DNA from: Caprella mutica
Lineage: Eukaryota; Arthropoda; Malacostraca; Amphipoda; Caprellidae
Length of the DNA stretch: 64,000 nucleotides
Direction: 5' to 3'
Assembly (NCBI GenBank): GCA_947561585.1
Contig: CANNZV010002579.1
Location: forward strand, 28,447-92,446
The position numbers were made by a program, and so were the translations under genes. How positions within the stretch are numbered: the stretch's first letter is position 1; each line of letters begins with the position of its first letter. The notes under the pieces were generated by a model that made no database searches, was not told the DNA's origin, and saw nothing but the letters and a program-made list of their open reading frames with translations. Below are positions 27,073 to 36,664 of this stretch, one piece after another.

Positions 27073-28235
27073 TAGCGTGGATTGCTGAGATTCTGATCGA
27101 GAAGTTTCGCGCGGTCTCCCATCGTGATGGTGACTGTCGTTTCTTGGCCGCGGCGATCTACGAGGATATCAACCTCATCGCCGGGATCCATCTTCGTTAG
27201 CAGCGGAAGCAGTTCGATGTATTCAGTGACAGGATTCCCATCAAAACCGGTGATGACGTCTCCAGAACGCAAACCACCCTCAGCTGCTGGAAACCCAGGC
27301 CTCACTTCACGAACGAGGACTCCATTCCGCGAACGCTTGTCCAAATTCGCCCCTAACAAGGCACGATTCATACTCCTATCAATCTTGCTTTCATAGCCTG
27401 GCAGCGGCTCATTAAAGAGATTCGTGAGTTCACCCCAAGTCCCGTTCTCACCACCTGCCAACATCCGATCCCAACCTCGATGAAAGACGTCCATCGTGAC
27501 ATGAATGTTATGAGACAGGCTTTGAGCAATGGAGGAGTTGATACCCACCAAACGACTCTCTAGATCAAAGACAGCGCCACCGGAATCTCCCCCAGATAAG
27601 GTGCAGTCCGTCACGATCAGTTTATCACTTTGTTTCTGAAGAACTCGCCCGACACGCAATGGTGCCGGCCGTGTAGGATCATAGCCACCTGGGTGCCCCA
27701 TAGCGACGACCCAGTCTCCTAGCTCTGCGGTGTCCGCCGGGGCCACCTCCACAAAGGGAAATTTCTCGTTCTCGAGGGGAGAGACAAGCTGCACCATGGC
27801 GGCATCGCGATTCATATTCGCCCCCAATCGATCTCCAGGTAAGACACGCCCGTCTGCCAGATACACTAGGATCCTATCACCTGTCGCTTCCGTGACGTGA
27901 CCTGCTGTTAGGATGAGGCCGTCTTCATTCACAATGACGCCACTCCCCCATCCCGGCATGTCACGCCGGGCTGACCCTAGCGCTACCACACTCGGCGAGA
28001 CTCGTTTAAAGACTTTCTGAATGGCCGCTTCACGATCACGCAACGCTTGCAGGGGATCAGGAACGACAACCTCAGCCTCAACGACTGGGATAGGATCGGC
28101 ACTATCCAGAGTAGAGATGACAATGGCCGGGGCCTGAGCATCAGTCGTCACGGGCGCGGCCTCTTGGGCTTGAGCCGAGGCCAGACAGCCGAAGCTAAAG
28201 ATGAGAAGGGTTTTCCAACGGGGGTAGTTCGTCAT
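27072..28235 (-). CDS. HtrA/DegP-like serine protease, one PDZ domain
   Basis: 387 residues from the ATG at 28235; this start gives a signal peptide (TLLIFSFGCLASAQA) and is preferred to an upstream in-frame start at 28283 because a good promoter overlaps that upstream codon. The triad is intact: His in ILTAGHVTEATGD, Asp in NRDAAMVQL, Ser in SGGDSGGAVFD. A PDZ domain follows at about 295-375 (AAEGGLRSGDVITGFDGNPV). Such proteases degrade or refold damaged envelope proteins. The stop overlaps the start of the degenerate paralogue, making a protease/pseudoprotease pair. Confidence 0.9.
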   Translation of the reverse strand: MTNYPRWKTLLIFSFGCLASAQAQEAAPVTTDAQAPAIVISTLDSADPIPVVEAEVVVPDPLQALRDREAAIQKVFKRVSPSVVALGSARRDMPGWGSGVIVNEDGLILTAGHVTEATGDRILVYLADGRVLPGDRLGANMNRDAAMVQLVSPLENEKFPFVEVAPADTAELGDWVVAMGHPGGYDPTRPAPLRVGRVLQKQSDKLIVTDCTLSGGDSGGAVFDLESRLVGINSSIAQSLSHNIHVTMDVFHRGWDRMLAGGENGTWGELTNLFNEPLPGYESKIDRSMNRALLGANLDKRSRNGVLVREVRPGFPAAEGGLRSGDVITGFDGNPVTEYIELLPLLTKMDPGDEVDILVDRRGQETTVTITMGDRAKLLDQNLSNPR

Positions 28236-28254
28236 GAATGGGATTTGCTTCAAT

Positions 28255-28283
28255 ACACTAAAAAGTCTCAGCGAGCGTGGCAA
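28255..28283 (-). promoter_or_regulatory. Sigma70-like promoter of the htrA cluster
   Basis: On the minus strand: TTGCCA (28283-28278), 17 bp, TAGTGT (28260-28255). The predicted start point is around 28248, about 13 nt before the ATG at 28235. It also argues against the longer frame starting at 28283. Confidence 0.5.
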
Positions 28284-28319
28284 TGGGAAACTCTCTACTC
28301 TATAAAGGGTTACGCCTGA

Positions 28320-29642
28320 CTATGGGGTTGCGGAGGCATTCCCTTTCGCATCCACGAGTCGCGATAGCTCTTCGATCAGTTCGTCTTCAAAAGCCTCATC
28401 GGTGCCTACGTGAACCTGGTAGATTTCTCCGTCTTGGCCTACGACGACGGTCTGAGGAATACTTCGCACCTTGTAGGAGGTCATCGCCGTCTGTTTCTCA
28501 TCCAGGGCGACAGGGAGTTTCCATTTCCCCTGCTCCAAATAAGCCGTGGCTACCGCTGCTGGGTCCCCTAAATTCACGGCGAGCAATCGCACACCACGGG
28601 GCTGAAGTTTCTCATGCACGCGCTGCAACACTCCTAAGTAGTTCGATTCCGCTCCAAGCATGGACGCCCAGAATCCCAACACGACCACATTTCCCTTCAA
28701 GTCACTAAGCTTCGCCTCGCCACCACCGAGCATAGGAAACTCGAAGTCCGGTGCCACCACGCCTGTCAACGTGAGAGCTGGATTCGACTCGGTCGTCTGA
28801 GCTTGCATCATCGCCTCGACACTCTCATGAATCTTGAGCTGCTCTCCAACGGCCGGCATGGCAAAGTCATGCGCTTTGAACTTAGGCGAACTATTCCAGT
28901 CCGACCAAAGACTCATCATCTGCAGATTCACGTCAGGCTCGCCCTCTTGCTTGGGAAAGAGCTGCGACATGTCTGGCTCTAGCGCTAGCAGAAAGGGCTC
29001 GTCACCTTTCTGCACCCATATCTTAAGGTCCATCTTAGTCGGCTTGCCAAACTGCTGAGTCTCCGTCGATAAAACTAGCATATTCGCATCAAGCGCCCCT
29101 AGCTTCTCCTCACCGACCATCTTAACCTCTTTCAGATCTTTCTCCCAATCTTGCCCAAGCTCAGAGAACAGGAGCTTATTGAGAAAACTAAGGGCGAGAT
29201 TCTGATCAAGGATCACATTGCCAGAAGCCCCCTCACTATAACCGAGCACAGGGCTCTGATAGAGTGCTGGCACGGTCGCGATGTCGTCCGTTTGGATCGC
29301 TTGTTTCTCATCGATCAAGATCGTGGCTTCCCCCCCATCTAGGTAAACCGAGGGCATGCTGAGGAAGTCTCCTACACCTCGAGTCGAGAGCGAGTACTGG
29401 CCAGGCCGATTCAATTTCACCGTCTGCTTGAGCGATTGAATCACTTGCTCCTTCCCGGGTTCCCCCATCGAGACCACTAGCTCTGATTCAACGCTGACAG
29501 CCTCCAAAGAGCGATAGAATTCCGTCAACTTGGTCAAAAGCCCACTTGCTGTATTCGCTGCTGCCTCTTGCCCACGAGCTGAAATTACCGTCGCTCCCAG
29601 CATCAGCGCCACCGCTATCCGTTTGATACCAATAATGTCCAC
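28320..29642 (-). CDS. TlpA/redoxin-like exported protein without the CxxC motif
   Basis: 440 residues from the GTG at 29642 (a TTG at 29681 is an in-frame alternative; the GTG gives a better signal peptide, IAVALMLGATVISARGQ). Residues about 20-270 form a DUF2092-like lipoprotein-carrier type domain (LEAVSVESELVVSMGEPGKE, VKLNRPGQYSLSTRG). Residues about 295-435 form a thioredoxin/TlpA-like domain (PDFEFPMLGGGEAKLSDLKG, SIPQTVVVGQDGEI). Where TlpA proteins have WATWCGPC, this one reads WASMLGAES, so both redox cysteines are absent. It cannot do disulfide exchange by the usual mechanism and may bind partners or sense. It lies 84 nt upstream of the HtrA cluster on the same strand. Confidence 0.75.
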   Translation of the reverse strand: MDIIGIKRIAVALMLGATVISARGQEAAANTASGLLTKLTEFYRSLEAVSVESELVVSMGEPGKEQVIQSLKQTVKLNRPGQYSLSTRGVGDFLSMPSVYLDGGEATILIDEKQAIQTDDIATVPALYQSPVLGYSEGASGNVILDQNLALSFLNKLLFSELGQDWEKDLKEVKMVGEEKLGALDANMLVLSTETQQFGKPTKMDLKIWVQKGDEPFLLALEPDMSQLFPKQEGEPDVNLQMMSLWSDWNSSPKFKAHDFAMPAVGEQLKIHESVEAMMQAQTTESNPALTLTGVVAPDFEFPMLGGGEAKLSDLKGNVVVLGFWASMLGAESNYLGVLQRVHEKLQPRGVRLLAVNLGDPAAVATAYLEQGKWKLPVALDEKQTAMTSYKVRSIPQTVVVGQDGEIYQVHVGTDEAFEDELIEELSRLVDAKGNASATP

Positions 29643-29745
29643 GCCGAAGCTTACGACCGGTCCCGCCGGGCGGCAACGCAAGATCCCTGCCCGAAAGTTA
29701 CAGAAATCAGCTGACTAAGTTGCCCATCAACTGCTTAGCTCTGTC

Positions 29746-31368
29746 ATGCCCCGCCTCGTCTACCTCCTTCTCACCACGCTCCTACTCAGCGCAGCCCAAG
29801 CCCAGAATCCTTTCGAGCGTCTCCTGGGACAACGCGATCTGCGGCCTTTCGATCGCGAGGATCGGCGCGGAGCCATACCTGACTCCGCCTATGAAGTGCG
29901 CGCCAACGAGCGTGGCCGAGGCGCTCTCAGTCTCCGCGGCCCTAACCAAACTCTTGACCGTGCTTCCATCACGCTGACCCGAGATGGCCGTGCCGATATC
30001 CGCGTCAGCGGGCAACAGAGCTATCGCTTTGCCGGCACCTGGCGGCGAGGGAAAGCCAATCAAGCGCTCCTCACAATCACTACGACCTACGACCGTTCGC
30101 CAGCGAGTGCGTCGGGAAGTGTCACGCTTCGCAATGGCACCATTCACCAACTCTATCTCAAAGGCAGCTCACAGGCGCTCGATGGCCCACTCCTTTTGAA
30201 GTTCACCGCCACGCCTGACAAACGCCAGCCAACGGAACGTTTCAGCATCGACAACACCAGACGTGGTCACGGCACCTTCGCCACGCGCAGAACTAACAAA
30301 CGCCTCAGCCAAGCGCGTGTCCTCTTGCAGCGCGATGGCGACGCACGCCTCTCGGTGTATGGAGACAGTGCTTACGAATTCACCGGCGCTTGGTCACGCC
30401 GCAGTGCTAATGTGATCGATCTCAGACTCACACGTGGACCGAATCGGAGCCGGGTCGACCTCATCGGCAGTGTCACTTTGACTCAGCAAGGTTTTTCAAA
30501 AATCGACGTGACTGGCGACGCAGCCGCCCTTGGCAGCCGTGCCCGCATCACCTTCACAGGAAGTGATCGCGAGCACATTGACCGACGGAATCGCTACCGC
30601 GGAAATGCAGCTGCCATCGGTGGCACAGGTAGCATTCGCATCCGAGGCAAGAACTGGCGTCTAAACAATGGCTCCGTTTCTCTCTATCAGAATGGCAATG
30701 CACGCTTCACTTTCAAAGGCAAATATCCCTACACCATCGAGGGAACTTGGTTTGCTTGTCAGGATACGTCCACCCTCGAACTCGAGATTGATCAGCTCAA
30801 CAACCGCCCCGCCGATGCCGTAGGCAAACTATTCCTCCACCGCAATGGCGAAGTCCATGGCGTGGAAATGCAAGGGCGTTCCGATGCCGCAAGCGGTGCG
30901 TTCAATCTCACTTATCACCCTGCCGGCCACGCCGAAGAAGACGATCACGGTCGCCAGCTAGAAAGACATCAAGGATCACTCAGCGCTGACGAAGTCGGTG
31001 TGGGGAAATACGAATCTCGCTCGACGACGACCACCCTCACTCGCGCTAAGATTCGGCTTCGGTCAGATGGCGTTGCCGCGCTCACTTTCTCCGGACGCAG
31101 CACGCTAACATTCGGCGGCACTTGGACAGCTGTCGGCGACGGTGTGGCTCAGGTCCAAATCACCCGCATTCAGAATCGCACTCCTGTCAATGGCACGGCA
31201 ACGATTCGATACCGTGGCAACCGCGTGACGGCGGTGTCTTTGTCAGGAGGCTCTCGTCGACATGGCCGCTTTGACCTTTCCTTCAGCACCGGCAAGCAGA
31301 GACAAGAGGTCAAACGCAGATGGAGCTTCGGTCGCGATCTGAAGAACCAGCTGAAAGACCTCTTCTAA
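29746..31368 (+). CDS. Exported protein with four tandem beta-rich repeats, unknown function
   Basis: 540 residues with a signal peptide (MPRLVYLLLTTLLLSAAQAQ). The mature protein is four tandem units of about 100-110 residues, starting near residues 60, 165, 295 and 420. Each has a run like LSLRGPNQTLDRASITLTRD, then G-x-A-R-hydrophobic-V-x-G, then F-x-G-T-W and a later strand pair ending LxFxxT. The repeats diverge in sequence and are highly basic (many Arg). I recognise no family. The fold is likely all-beta. It stands alone between the divergent redoxin-like gene and the large PVC-type protein. Possible roles are polymer or polysaccharide binding; this is a guess from repeats and charge. 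Confidence 0.65.
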   Translation: MPRLVYLLLTTLLLSAAQAQNPFERLLGQRDLRPFDREDRRGAIPDSAYEVRANERGRGALSLRGPNQTLDRASITLTRDGRADIRVSGQQSYRFAGTWRRGKANQALLTITTTYDRSPASASGSVTLRNGTIHQLYLKGSSQALDGPLLLKFTATPDKRQPTERFSIDNTRRGHGTFATRRTNKRLSQARVLLQRDGDARLSVYGDSAYEFTGAWSRRSANVIDLRLTRGPNRSRVDLIGSVTLTQQGFSKIDVTGDAAALGSRARITFTGSDREHIDRRNRYRGNAAAIGGTGSIRIRGKNWRLNNGSVSLYQNGNARFTFKGKYPYTIEGTWFACQDTSTLELEIDQLNNRPADAVGKLFLHRNGEVHGVEMQGRSDAASGAFNLTYHPAGHAEEDDHGRQLERHQGSLSADEVGVGKYESRSTTTTLTRAKIRLRSDGVAALTFSGRSTLTFGGTWTAVGDGVAQVQITRIQNRTPVNGTATIRYRGNRVTAVSLSGGSRRHGRFDLSFSTGKQRQEVKRRWSFGRDLKNQLKDLF

Positions 31369-31392
31369 GGAAAGCTCGTCACACCGAGGGGA

Positions 31393-34300
31393 ATGGGGTT
31401 TCATCGCCCCATGAGATGCCTACTTGTAGCCACCTTTCTCGGATGTCTCCTTCCTAGCCTCACGGCCGAGGACCGCGAAGTCGTCACTTGGCAGAAACGT
31501 CACCTCGATGACACTTTCTACACTGAAGGCGCGGGCCACGGAGACTTCAATCGCGATGGCCACGTAGACCTCGTTTCTGGTCCCTACATCTGGCACGGTC
31601 CCGCCTTCGAATCCAAGAGGACGATCTACCCCGCAAAGGCCGTCGATCCCGCTGGCTACTCGAAGAATTTCTTCAGCTTCGGTCACGACTTCAATGGCGA
31701 CTCTTGGCCGGATGTCCTCGTGCTTGGATTCCCTGGCGAAGACTCCCGATGGTATGAGAACCCAAAGGACGCTGAGGGAGACTGGCCAGTCCATGTCGCC
31801 ATGGCACAGACTGACAATGAGTCTCCGGACTTCCTCGATCTGACCGGCGATGGCAAACCTGAGATCGTCTGCCAAGTCAATGGCACTCTAGGTTACGCCG
31901 CTCCTAACACAGAACAACCAACGACACCATTCACCTGGCATCCCTTGTCTCCACCCAATGCCGTTGGCGGGAAATTCACTCATGGCCTCGGCGTGGGCGA
32001 TGTGAATGGGGATGGTCGCCTCGATGTGTTAGAGAAAGAGCGCTGGTGGGAACAGCCGGCATCGCTTGAAGGAGATCCCGTTTGGAAGAGCCACCGGTTT
32101 GGTGTCGGCACCCCAGGAGGCTCGCAAATGTACGCCTACGATTTCGATGGCGATGGGGACAACGACATTCTCACCTCACTCGCAGCGCATGCCTACGGCC
32201 TCGCTTGGTATGAGAATGACAACCAAACGCTAACCCTACGCCTCATCATGGGCCAGGATCCTCTCGAGAACACTTACGGCCTAGCCTTCAGTCAGATGCA
32301 CGGCATCGGCCTAGCAGACATCGATGGCGATGGCGTGAAAGACATCATCACTGGGAAGCGCTACTGGGCACACGGCGGCAAAGACCCAGGCGGCAAAGAC
32401 CCCGCAGTACTCTATTGGTTTCGCACGGTTCGTGATGGCAAAGGTGGCGTCGACTTCGTCCCCTATCAGATCGACAACGATTCAGGCGTGGGCACTGAGG
32501 TCAAGGCTGTGGATATGAATGCCGATGGCTTGTTAGACATCATCGTCGGCAATAAGAAAGGCACCTTCATCCACTTTCAGAATCGCCAGAAAGTGGATGA
32601 AGAAGCCTGGAAAGAGGCGCAGCCGTTGAAAGCCTTTCTCGATGATCTCAAACCGATGGAGGCCTATGTCGAAGGCAGCCCAACTCAAGACGCAGCCGCA
32701 GGAATGACGTTACCTGAAGGGTTCTCCGCCACACTACTCGCCTCAGAGCCTTTGCTCACGCAGCCCGTCACCTTCTGTTTCGACGCACGGGGCAGGATCT
32801 GGGTCGCAGAAGCACACAACTACCCCTTCCCAGCGAAAGCTGGCGAGCCCGGGAAAGATCGTATCGTCATCTTTGAAGACGCTGATGCCAACGGGAGTTA
32901 CGAGACTCACAAAGTATTTGCCGAAGGCTTGAGTCTCGTCAGCGGTTTAGAGGTAGGCTTTGGTGGCGTTTGGGTAGGCGCTGCACCGCACTTCCTCTTC
33001 ATCCCGGATCGCAATCACGATGACATTCCAGACAGCGATCCTGAAATTCTGCTAGACGGCTGGGGCTTGGAAGACACTCACGAAACGTTAAATTCCTTCA
33101 GCTGGGGACCGGACGGTTGGCTCTACGGACTTCACGGTGTGTTTACCTACTCGAATGTCGGCAAGCCAGGCACACCGAAAGAAGAACGAACTCACCTGAC
33201 TTGCGCGGTGTGGCGTTACCACCCCACGCGACACCAGTTCGAAATATTCTCTAGCGGAACCTCCAACCCCTGGGGGCTCGATTTCGATCAGTATGGGCAA
33301 GCGTTCACCAGCGCCTGCGTCATTCCGCATCTTTGGCACATGGTTCAGGGAGGCTACTACGAACGGCAAGGCGGCAAGCACACACGCGAGCATTTATATG
33401 AACTGCTAGGCACCTCCGCTAAGCATCGCCACTACGCTGGCAAGGTGGCGGATCACGCGCACTGGGGTCACACGCCCACTGCAGATATCGTGGTGAATGA
33501 CACTTTCGCCGCAGGCGGAGGTCATGCCCATTGCGGCCTCACCATCTATCGCGGCGATAACTTCCCCGAACGATACCGCGACGCCCTCTTCATGTTCAAC
33601 CTACATGGTCACCGGATCAACTGGGACCATGTGGATCGGCAAGGATCCGGCTATGTGGGAAATCGGCGACCCGACTTCCTCTTTGCCAATGACCACTGGT
33701 TCATCGGCACGCACCTCGACTACGGCCCCGATGGTGCACTCTATTTCACTGACTGGCAAGATGACACGACCTGCCACCGACAAGATGACTTGGCCTGGGA
33801 TCGTTCTAACGGGCGTCTATTCCGGGTGCATCATGGCGACTACAATCCCGCGAAAGTGGATCTCCAGAATGCAAGCGATGACGAACTGGTCGCTTACCAG
33901 AAGCACAAGAATGAATGGCACGCCCGCGTCGCTCGTCGCGTGCTTCAGGAACGCGCAGCCTCTGCCGAGCCAAGCACAAAGACCATCCTGGCGCTACGCA
34001 TGATCCTAGCCGAACACCCTGACATCCCCGTCCGCTTGCGGGCCCTTTGGACACTGCACGCCATGGAACAGGCCGATGAAGCGCTAGAGCCACTGATCTT
34101 CTCTGACCAATCTGAATACCTTCGCGCTTGGGCCATTCGTTTGTTAGGGGAATCACCAACGACCTCTACGGTGACGAAACTGCCACAGGCAGAAACATCA
34201 CCTCTTGTTAGGCGCCATCTCGCATCTTTACTCCAACGGATCCCTCCAGATCAAGCCTGGCCCATCGCTGAGAAACTGGCCTCTCATGCTGAAGACGCCC

Positions 34301-36006
34301 AAGACATGATTCTCCCAAACCTCATTTGGTATGGTATCGAACCACTCGTAGCGGCCGATCCAGCACGTGCCTTCATCCTCGCACGCTCCACACAGATTCC
34401 GAAACTTCGAGAGAATGTGATCCGTCGCGTCGCAGCCATCCCCGGCGGCTACGAAGACGCCCTGGCCCAAGTCGAGGACGCCGCCACGGCGGAAATCGTC
34501 GTCGCCGCACTCGCGGCGCAGTTACAGGACGAATCCCAAGTTTCCATGCCTGAGTCTTGGCCCAAGGTTTACGAGCTTTTGAAAGACCACCCAAGGGCAT
34601 CTGTAAAAACCAACCTGCTCACCCTCGCGGGCAAGTTTCGGGATCGTCGACTCCTTCCAGAGTTTCGCCAACTGCTCTCCGATCCTGAACAGCCCGACGA
34701 TCTTCGCCTCGCCACTCTCAACATGCTGACAGACTCTCGAGATGCCGAAAGCTTGCCGATCATTCATCAACTCGTGGCCGGACCAGAATCCTATCTGCGG
34801 AAACCAGCCATCGCCAGCCTATCAGCATTGCAAGACGAGGACTCAAGCACCGTTCTACTAAAGGCCTACGCCCAGCTCACGCCCAGCGAGAAAGCCATGG
34901 CCATCACCACACTCACAAGCAGGCCCACCTTCGCCACAGCCTTGCTCCATGCCATCGCTAAAGGCAGCTTACCACGCGCCGACCTCAGCGTGATCGGCGC
35001 CCGACAGATCCTGCAGTTCAATGAGCCCTCATTAACAGAATCCCTCACAGAACACTGGGGCTCCTTCAAACCAGTAAGCGAGAACAAAGCCTCCGAGTTA
35101 AAACAATGGAAGAACAAGCTTAGCCCTAACAACTTAGCTCAAGCGAATCTCGGCAATGGACGGCGCGTCTACAATCAAACCTGCTACGCCTGCCACCAGC
35201 TCTTTGGACTAGGCATCGCGCTTGGTCCCGATATCACTGGCGCCAACCGCAGTGATATCCACTACCTTCTAGAGAACATCCTTGACCCGAACGCGCTTGT
35301 TCCACTCGACTACCAACTCGTGATCTTCACGTTGAAAGACGATCGCGTCATCTCAGGAATGATCCGGCAAGAGAGTGCCAGCGCCTTCACCGTCTCTCTA
35401 CCAGGAGGCACCGAGTCGACGATCGCGAAAGCGGACATCGCCACTCGCGAAACCCTATCACAATCACTCATGCCAGAAGGCATCCTAGATGCCCTCAGTG
35501 ATGCCGATGCTCGCGATCTCATTGCTTACCTGCAAAGCGACAAGCAAGTGCGGCTCGCGCAGGAAGGCGAAGTCATTCTCGAAGGTGAAGCACTCACCGT
35601 CCTGGCTAAGACAGGAAACGCGGCGCCCCAAGGCATGAAGGAATTCAAAGCAGATCAGTGGTCCGGCGATGCCCAACTCTGGTGGACCGGCGCACGTCCC
35701 GGCGACACGTTGGCCCTCGGTTTCGAGATACCGAGGGCAGGAGATTACCAGTTAGCCGTCGTGCTCTCGAAGGCCATCGATTATGGCAAAGTGAGGATCG
35801 CTCTCGATGAGGAAACGCGATTCATTCTCAATGAAGTAAACCTCTTCGCCAGACAAGTCACGAACACCGGTGAACTCTCCCTAGGGAAACACAACCTCAC
35901 TGCAGGCAAACACCGCCTCTTCTTCAACATCCTCGGCAAAGATCCCAAAGCCGCTCCCGGCTACATGGTCGGCATCGATTACCTTCAACTGGTCCCAACT
36001 CCGTAA
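31393..36006 (+). CDS. PVC-type FG-GAP / membrane-bound dehydrogenase-like / HEAT / cytochrome c fusion
   Basis: 1537 residues (an in-frame ATG at 31411 is an equally good start). A signal peptide comes first. About residues 45-400: FG-GAP/VCBS propeller with Ca-type loops (DFNRDGHVDL, DVNGDGRLDV, DIDGDGVKDI). About 435-830: PQQ-like dehydrogenase propeller of the PVC family (LPEGFSATLLASEPLLTQPV, FCFDARGRIWVAEAHNYP). About 850-1230: HEAT-like helices. About 1267: a single haem site CYACH with the family motif GPDITGANRSDIHYLLENIL. C-terminal ~140 residues: a carbohydrate-binding-like beta domain. Such fusions are common in Planctomycetes and Verrucomicrobia and are thought to oxidise sugars or sugar alcohols in the periplasm, passing electrons to the haem. 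The substrate is unknown. Confidence 0.88.
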   Translation: MGFHRPMRCLLVATFLGCLLPSLTAEDREVVTWQKRHLDDTFYTEGAGHGDFNRDGHVDLVSGPYIWHGPAFESKRTIYPAKAVDPAGYSKNFFSFGHDFNGDSWPDVLVLGFPGEDSRWYENPKDAEGDWPVHVAMAQTDNESPDFLDLTGDGKPEIVCQVNGTLGYAAPNTEQPTTPFTWHPLSPPNAVGGKFTHGLGVGDVNGDGRLDVLEKERWWEQPASLEGDPVWKSHRFGVGTPGGSQMYAYDFDGDGDNDILTSLAAHAYGLAWYENDNQTLTLRLIMGQDPLENTYGLAFSQMHGIGLADIDGDGVKDIITGKRYWAHGGKDPGGKDPAVLYWFRTVRDGKGGVDFVPYQIDNDSGVGTEVKAVDMNADGLLDIIVGNKKGTFIHFQNRQKVDEEAWKEAQPLKAFLDDLKPMEAYVEGSPTQDAAAGMTLPEGFSATLLASEPLLTQPVTFCFDARGRIWVAEAHNYPFPAKAGEPGKDRIVIFEDADANGSYETHKVFAEGLSLVSGLEVGFGGVWVGAAPHFLFIPDRNHDDIPDSDPEILLDGWGLEDTHETLNSFSWGPDGWLYGLHGVFTYSNVGKPGTPKEERTHLTCAVWRYHPTRHQFEIFSSGTSNPWGLDFDQYGQAFTSACVIPHLWHMVQGGYYERQGGKHTREHLYELLGTSAKHRHYAGKVADHAHWGHTPTADIVVNDTFAAGGGHAHCGLTIYRGDNFPERYRDALFMFNLHGHRINWDHVDRQGSGYVGNRRPDFLFANDHWFIGTHLDYGPDGALYFTDWQDDTTCHRQDDLAWDRSNGRLFRVHHGDYNPAKVDLQNASDDELVAYQKHKNEWHARVARRVLQERAASAEPSTKTILALRMILAEHPDIPVRLRALWTLHAMEQADEALEPLIFSDQSEYLRAWAIRLLGESPTTSTVTKLPQAETSPLVRRHLASLLQRIPPDQAWPIAEKLASHAEDAQDMILPNLIWYGIEPLVAADPARAFILARSTQIPKLRENVIRRVAAIPGGYEDALAQVEDAATAEIVVAALAAQLQDESQVSMPESWPKVYELLKDHPRASVKTNLLTLAGKFRDRRLLPEFRQLLSDPEQPDDLRLATLNMLTDSRDAESLPIIHQLVAGPESYLRKPAIASLSALQDEDSSTVLLKAYAQLTPSEKAMAITTLTSRPTFATALLHAIAKGSLPRADLSVIGARQILQFNEPSLTESLTEHWGSFKPVSENKASELKQWKNKLSPNNLAQANLGNGRRVYNQTCYACHQLFGLGIALGPDITGANRSDIHYLLENILDPNALVPLDYQLVIFTLKDDRVISGMIRQESASAFTVSLPGGTESTIAKADIATRETLSQSLMPEGILDALSDADARDLIAYLQSDKQVRLAQEGEVILEGEALTVLAKTGNAAPQGMKEFKADQWSGDAQLWWTGARPGDTLALGFEIPRAGDYQLAVVLSKAIDYGKVRIALDEETRFILNEVNLFARQVTNTGELSLGKHNLTAGKHRLFFNILGKDPKAAPGYMVGIDYLQLVPTP

Positions 36007-36048
36007 ATCATGAAGTATTCGCAGGGTCTCTTCGACCTATCTTGTAGC

Positions 36049-36077
36049 TTGTCAGCTTAGCGAGTCCTCTTCATAAA
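36049..36077 (+). promoter_or_regulatory. Sigma70-like promoter placed for a leaderless mRNA
   Basis: TTGTCA (36049-36054), 17 bp, CATAAA (36072-36077), then 8 nt to the ATG at 36086. The predicted start point falls at or within two bases of the A of the ATG. It would drive the PfpI gene and the overlapping genes behind it. Confidence 0.45.
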
Positions 36078-36085
36078 CGTCTCCC

Positions 36086-36664
36086 ATGAACCAAGCGAAA
36101 GTTCTCATCATCATCGGCGACGCCAGTGAAACCCTAGATACCCTCTACCCTTTCTACCGACTGCAAGAAGACGGCTTCACACCCGTCGTGGCAGCTCCGG
36201 AGAAACGACTCTATCAGATGGTCATGCATGAGGTCAAGCCAGGCTGGACTATCACAAAGGAGTGGGAAGGCTACACCCTTCAGGCTGACATCGCCTTTGA
36301 AGACATCAACCCGGAAGACTACGTCGGCATCATGTTCAGCGGCGGACGCGCACCAGAGTACATTCGTGATCATCCGGACCTCATCCGCATCACGCAGTGG
36401 TTCTTCGATCACAACAAGCCCATTGCTAGTGTTTGCCACGGCGTCGAGATCCCAGCACGCGCAGATCGGGTGAAAGGCCGCAAGATGGCCACCGTGCCCA
36501 AGTGTCAGTTCGATCTCGAAATCTGTGGAGGCACCTTCGTCAATGAGGCCTGCGTCATCGACGGAAACCTCATTTCTGGCCGGACCTACCATGACAATGG
36601 CCAGTATGTCCGACCGTGGATCGATCTACTCATCGCCGAGCGCAACGAGCGCCAGACGTCATGA
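36086..36664 (+). CDS. DJ-1/PfpI family protein
   Basis: 192 residues, no signal peptide. The DJ-1/PfpI core is complete: VLIIIGDASETLDTLYPFYR at the start, GIMFSGGRAPEYIRDHP with the usual nucleophile-elbow glycine region, and the catalytic Cys in ASVCHGVEIPARADRVKGRK. A C-terminal VIDGNLISGRTYHDNGQY closes the fold. Family members include glyoxalase III/deglycase-type enzymes and amidases; which activity applies here cannot be told from sequence. Its TGA overlaps the ATG of the sugar isomerase gene (ATGA), so it heads a coupled group of sugar and cytochrome genes. Confidence 0.85.
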   Translation: MNQAKVLIIIGDASETLDTLYPFYRLQEDGFTPVVAAPEKRLYQMVMHEVKPGWTITKEWEGYTLQADIAFEDINPEDYVGIMFSGGRAPEYIRDHPDLIRITQWFFDHNKPIASVCHGVEIPARADRVKGRKMATVPKCQFDLEICGGTFVNEACVIDGNLISGRTYHDNGQYVRPWIDLLIAERNERQTS

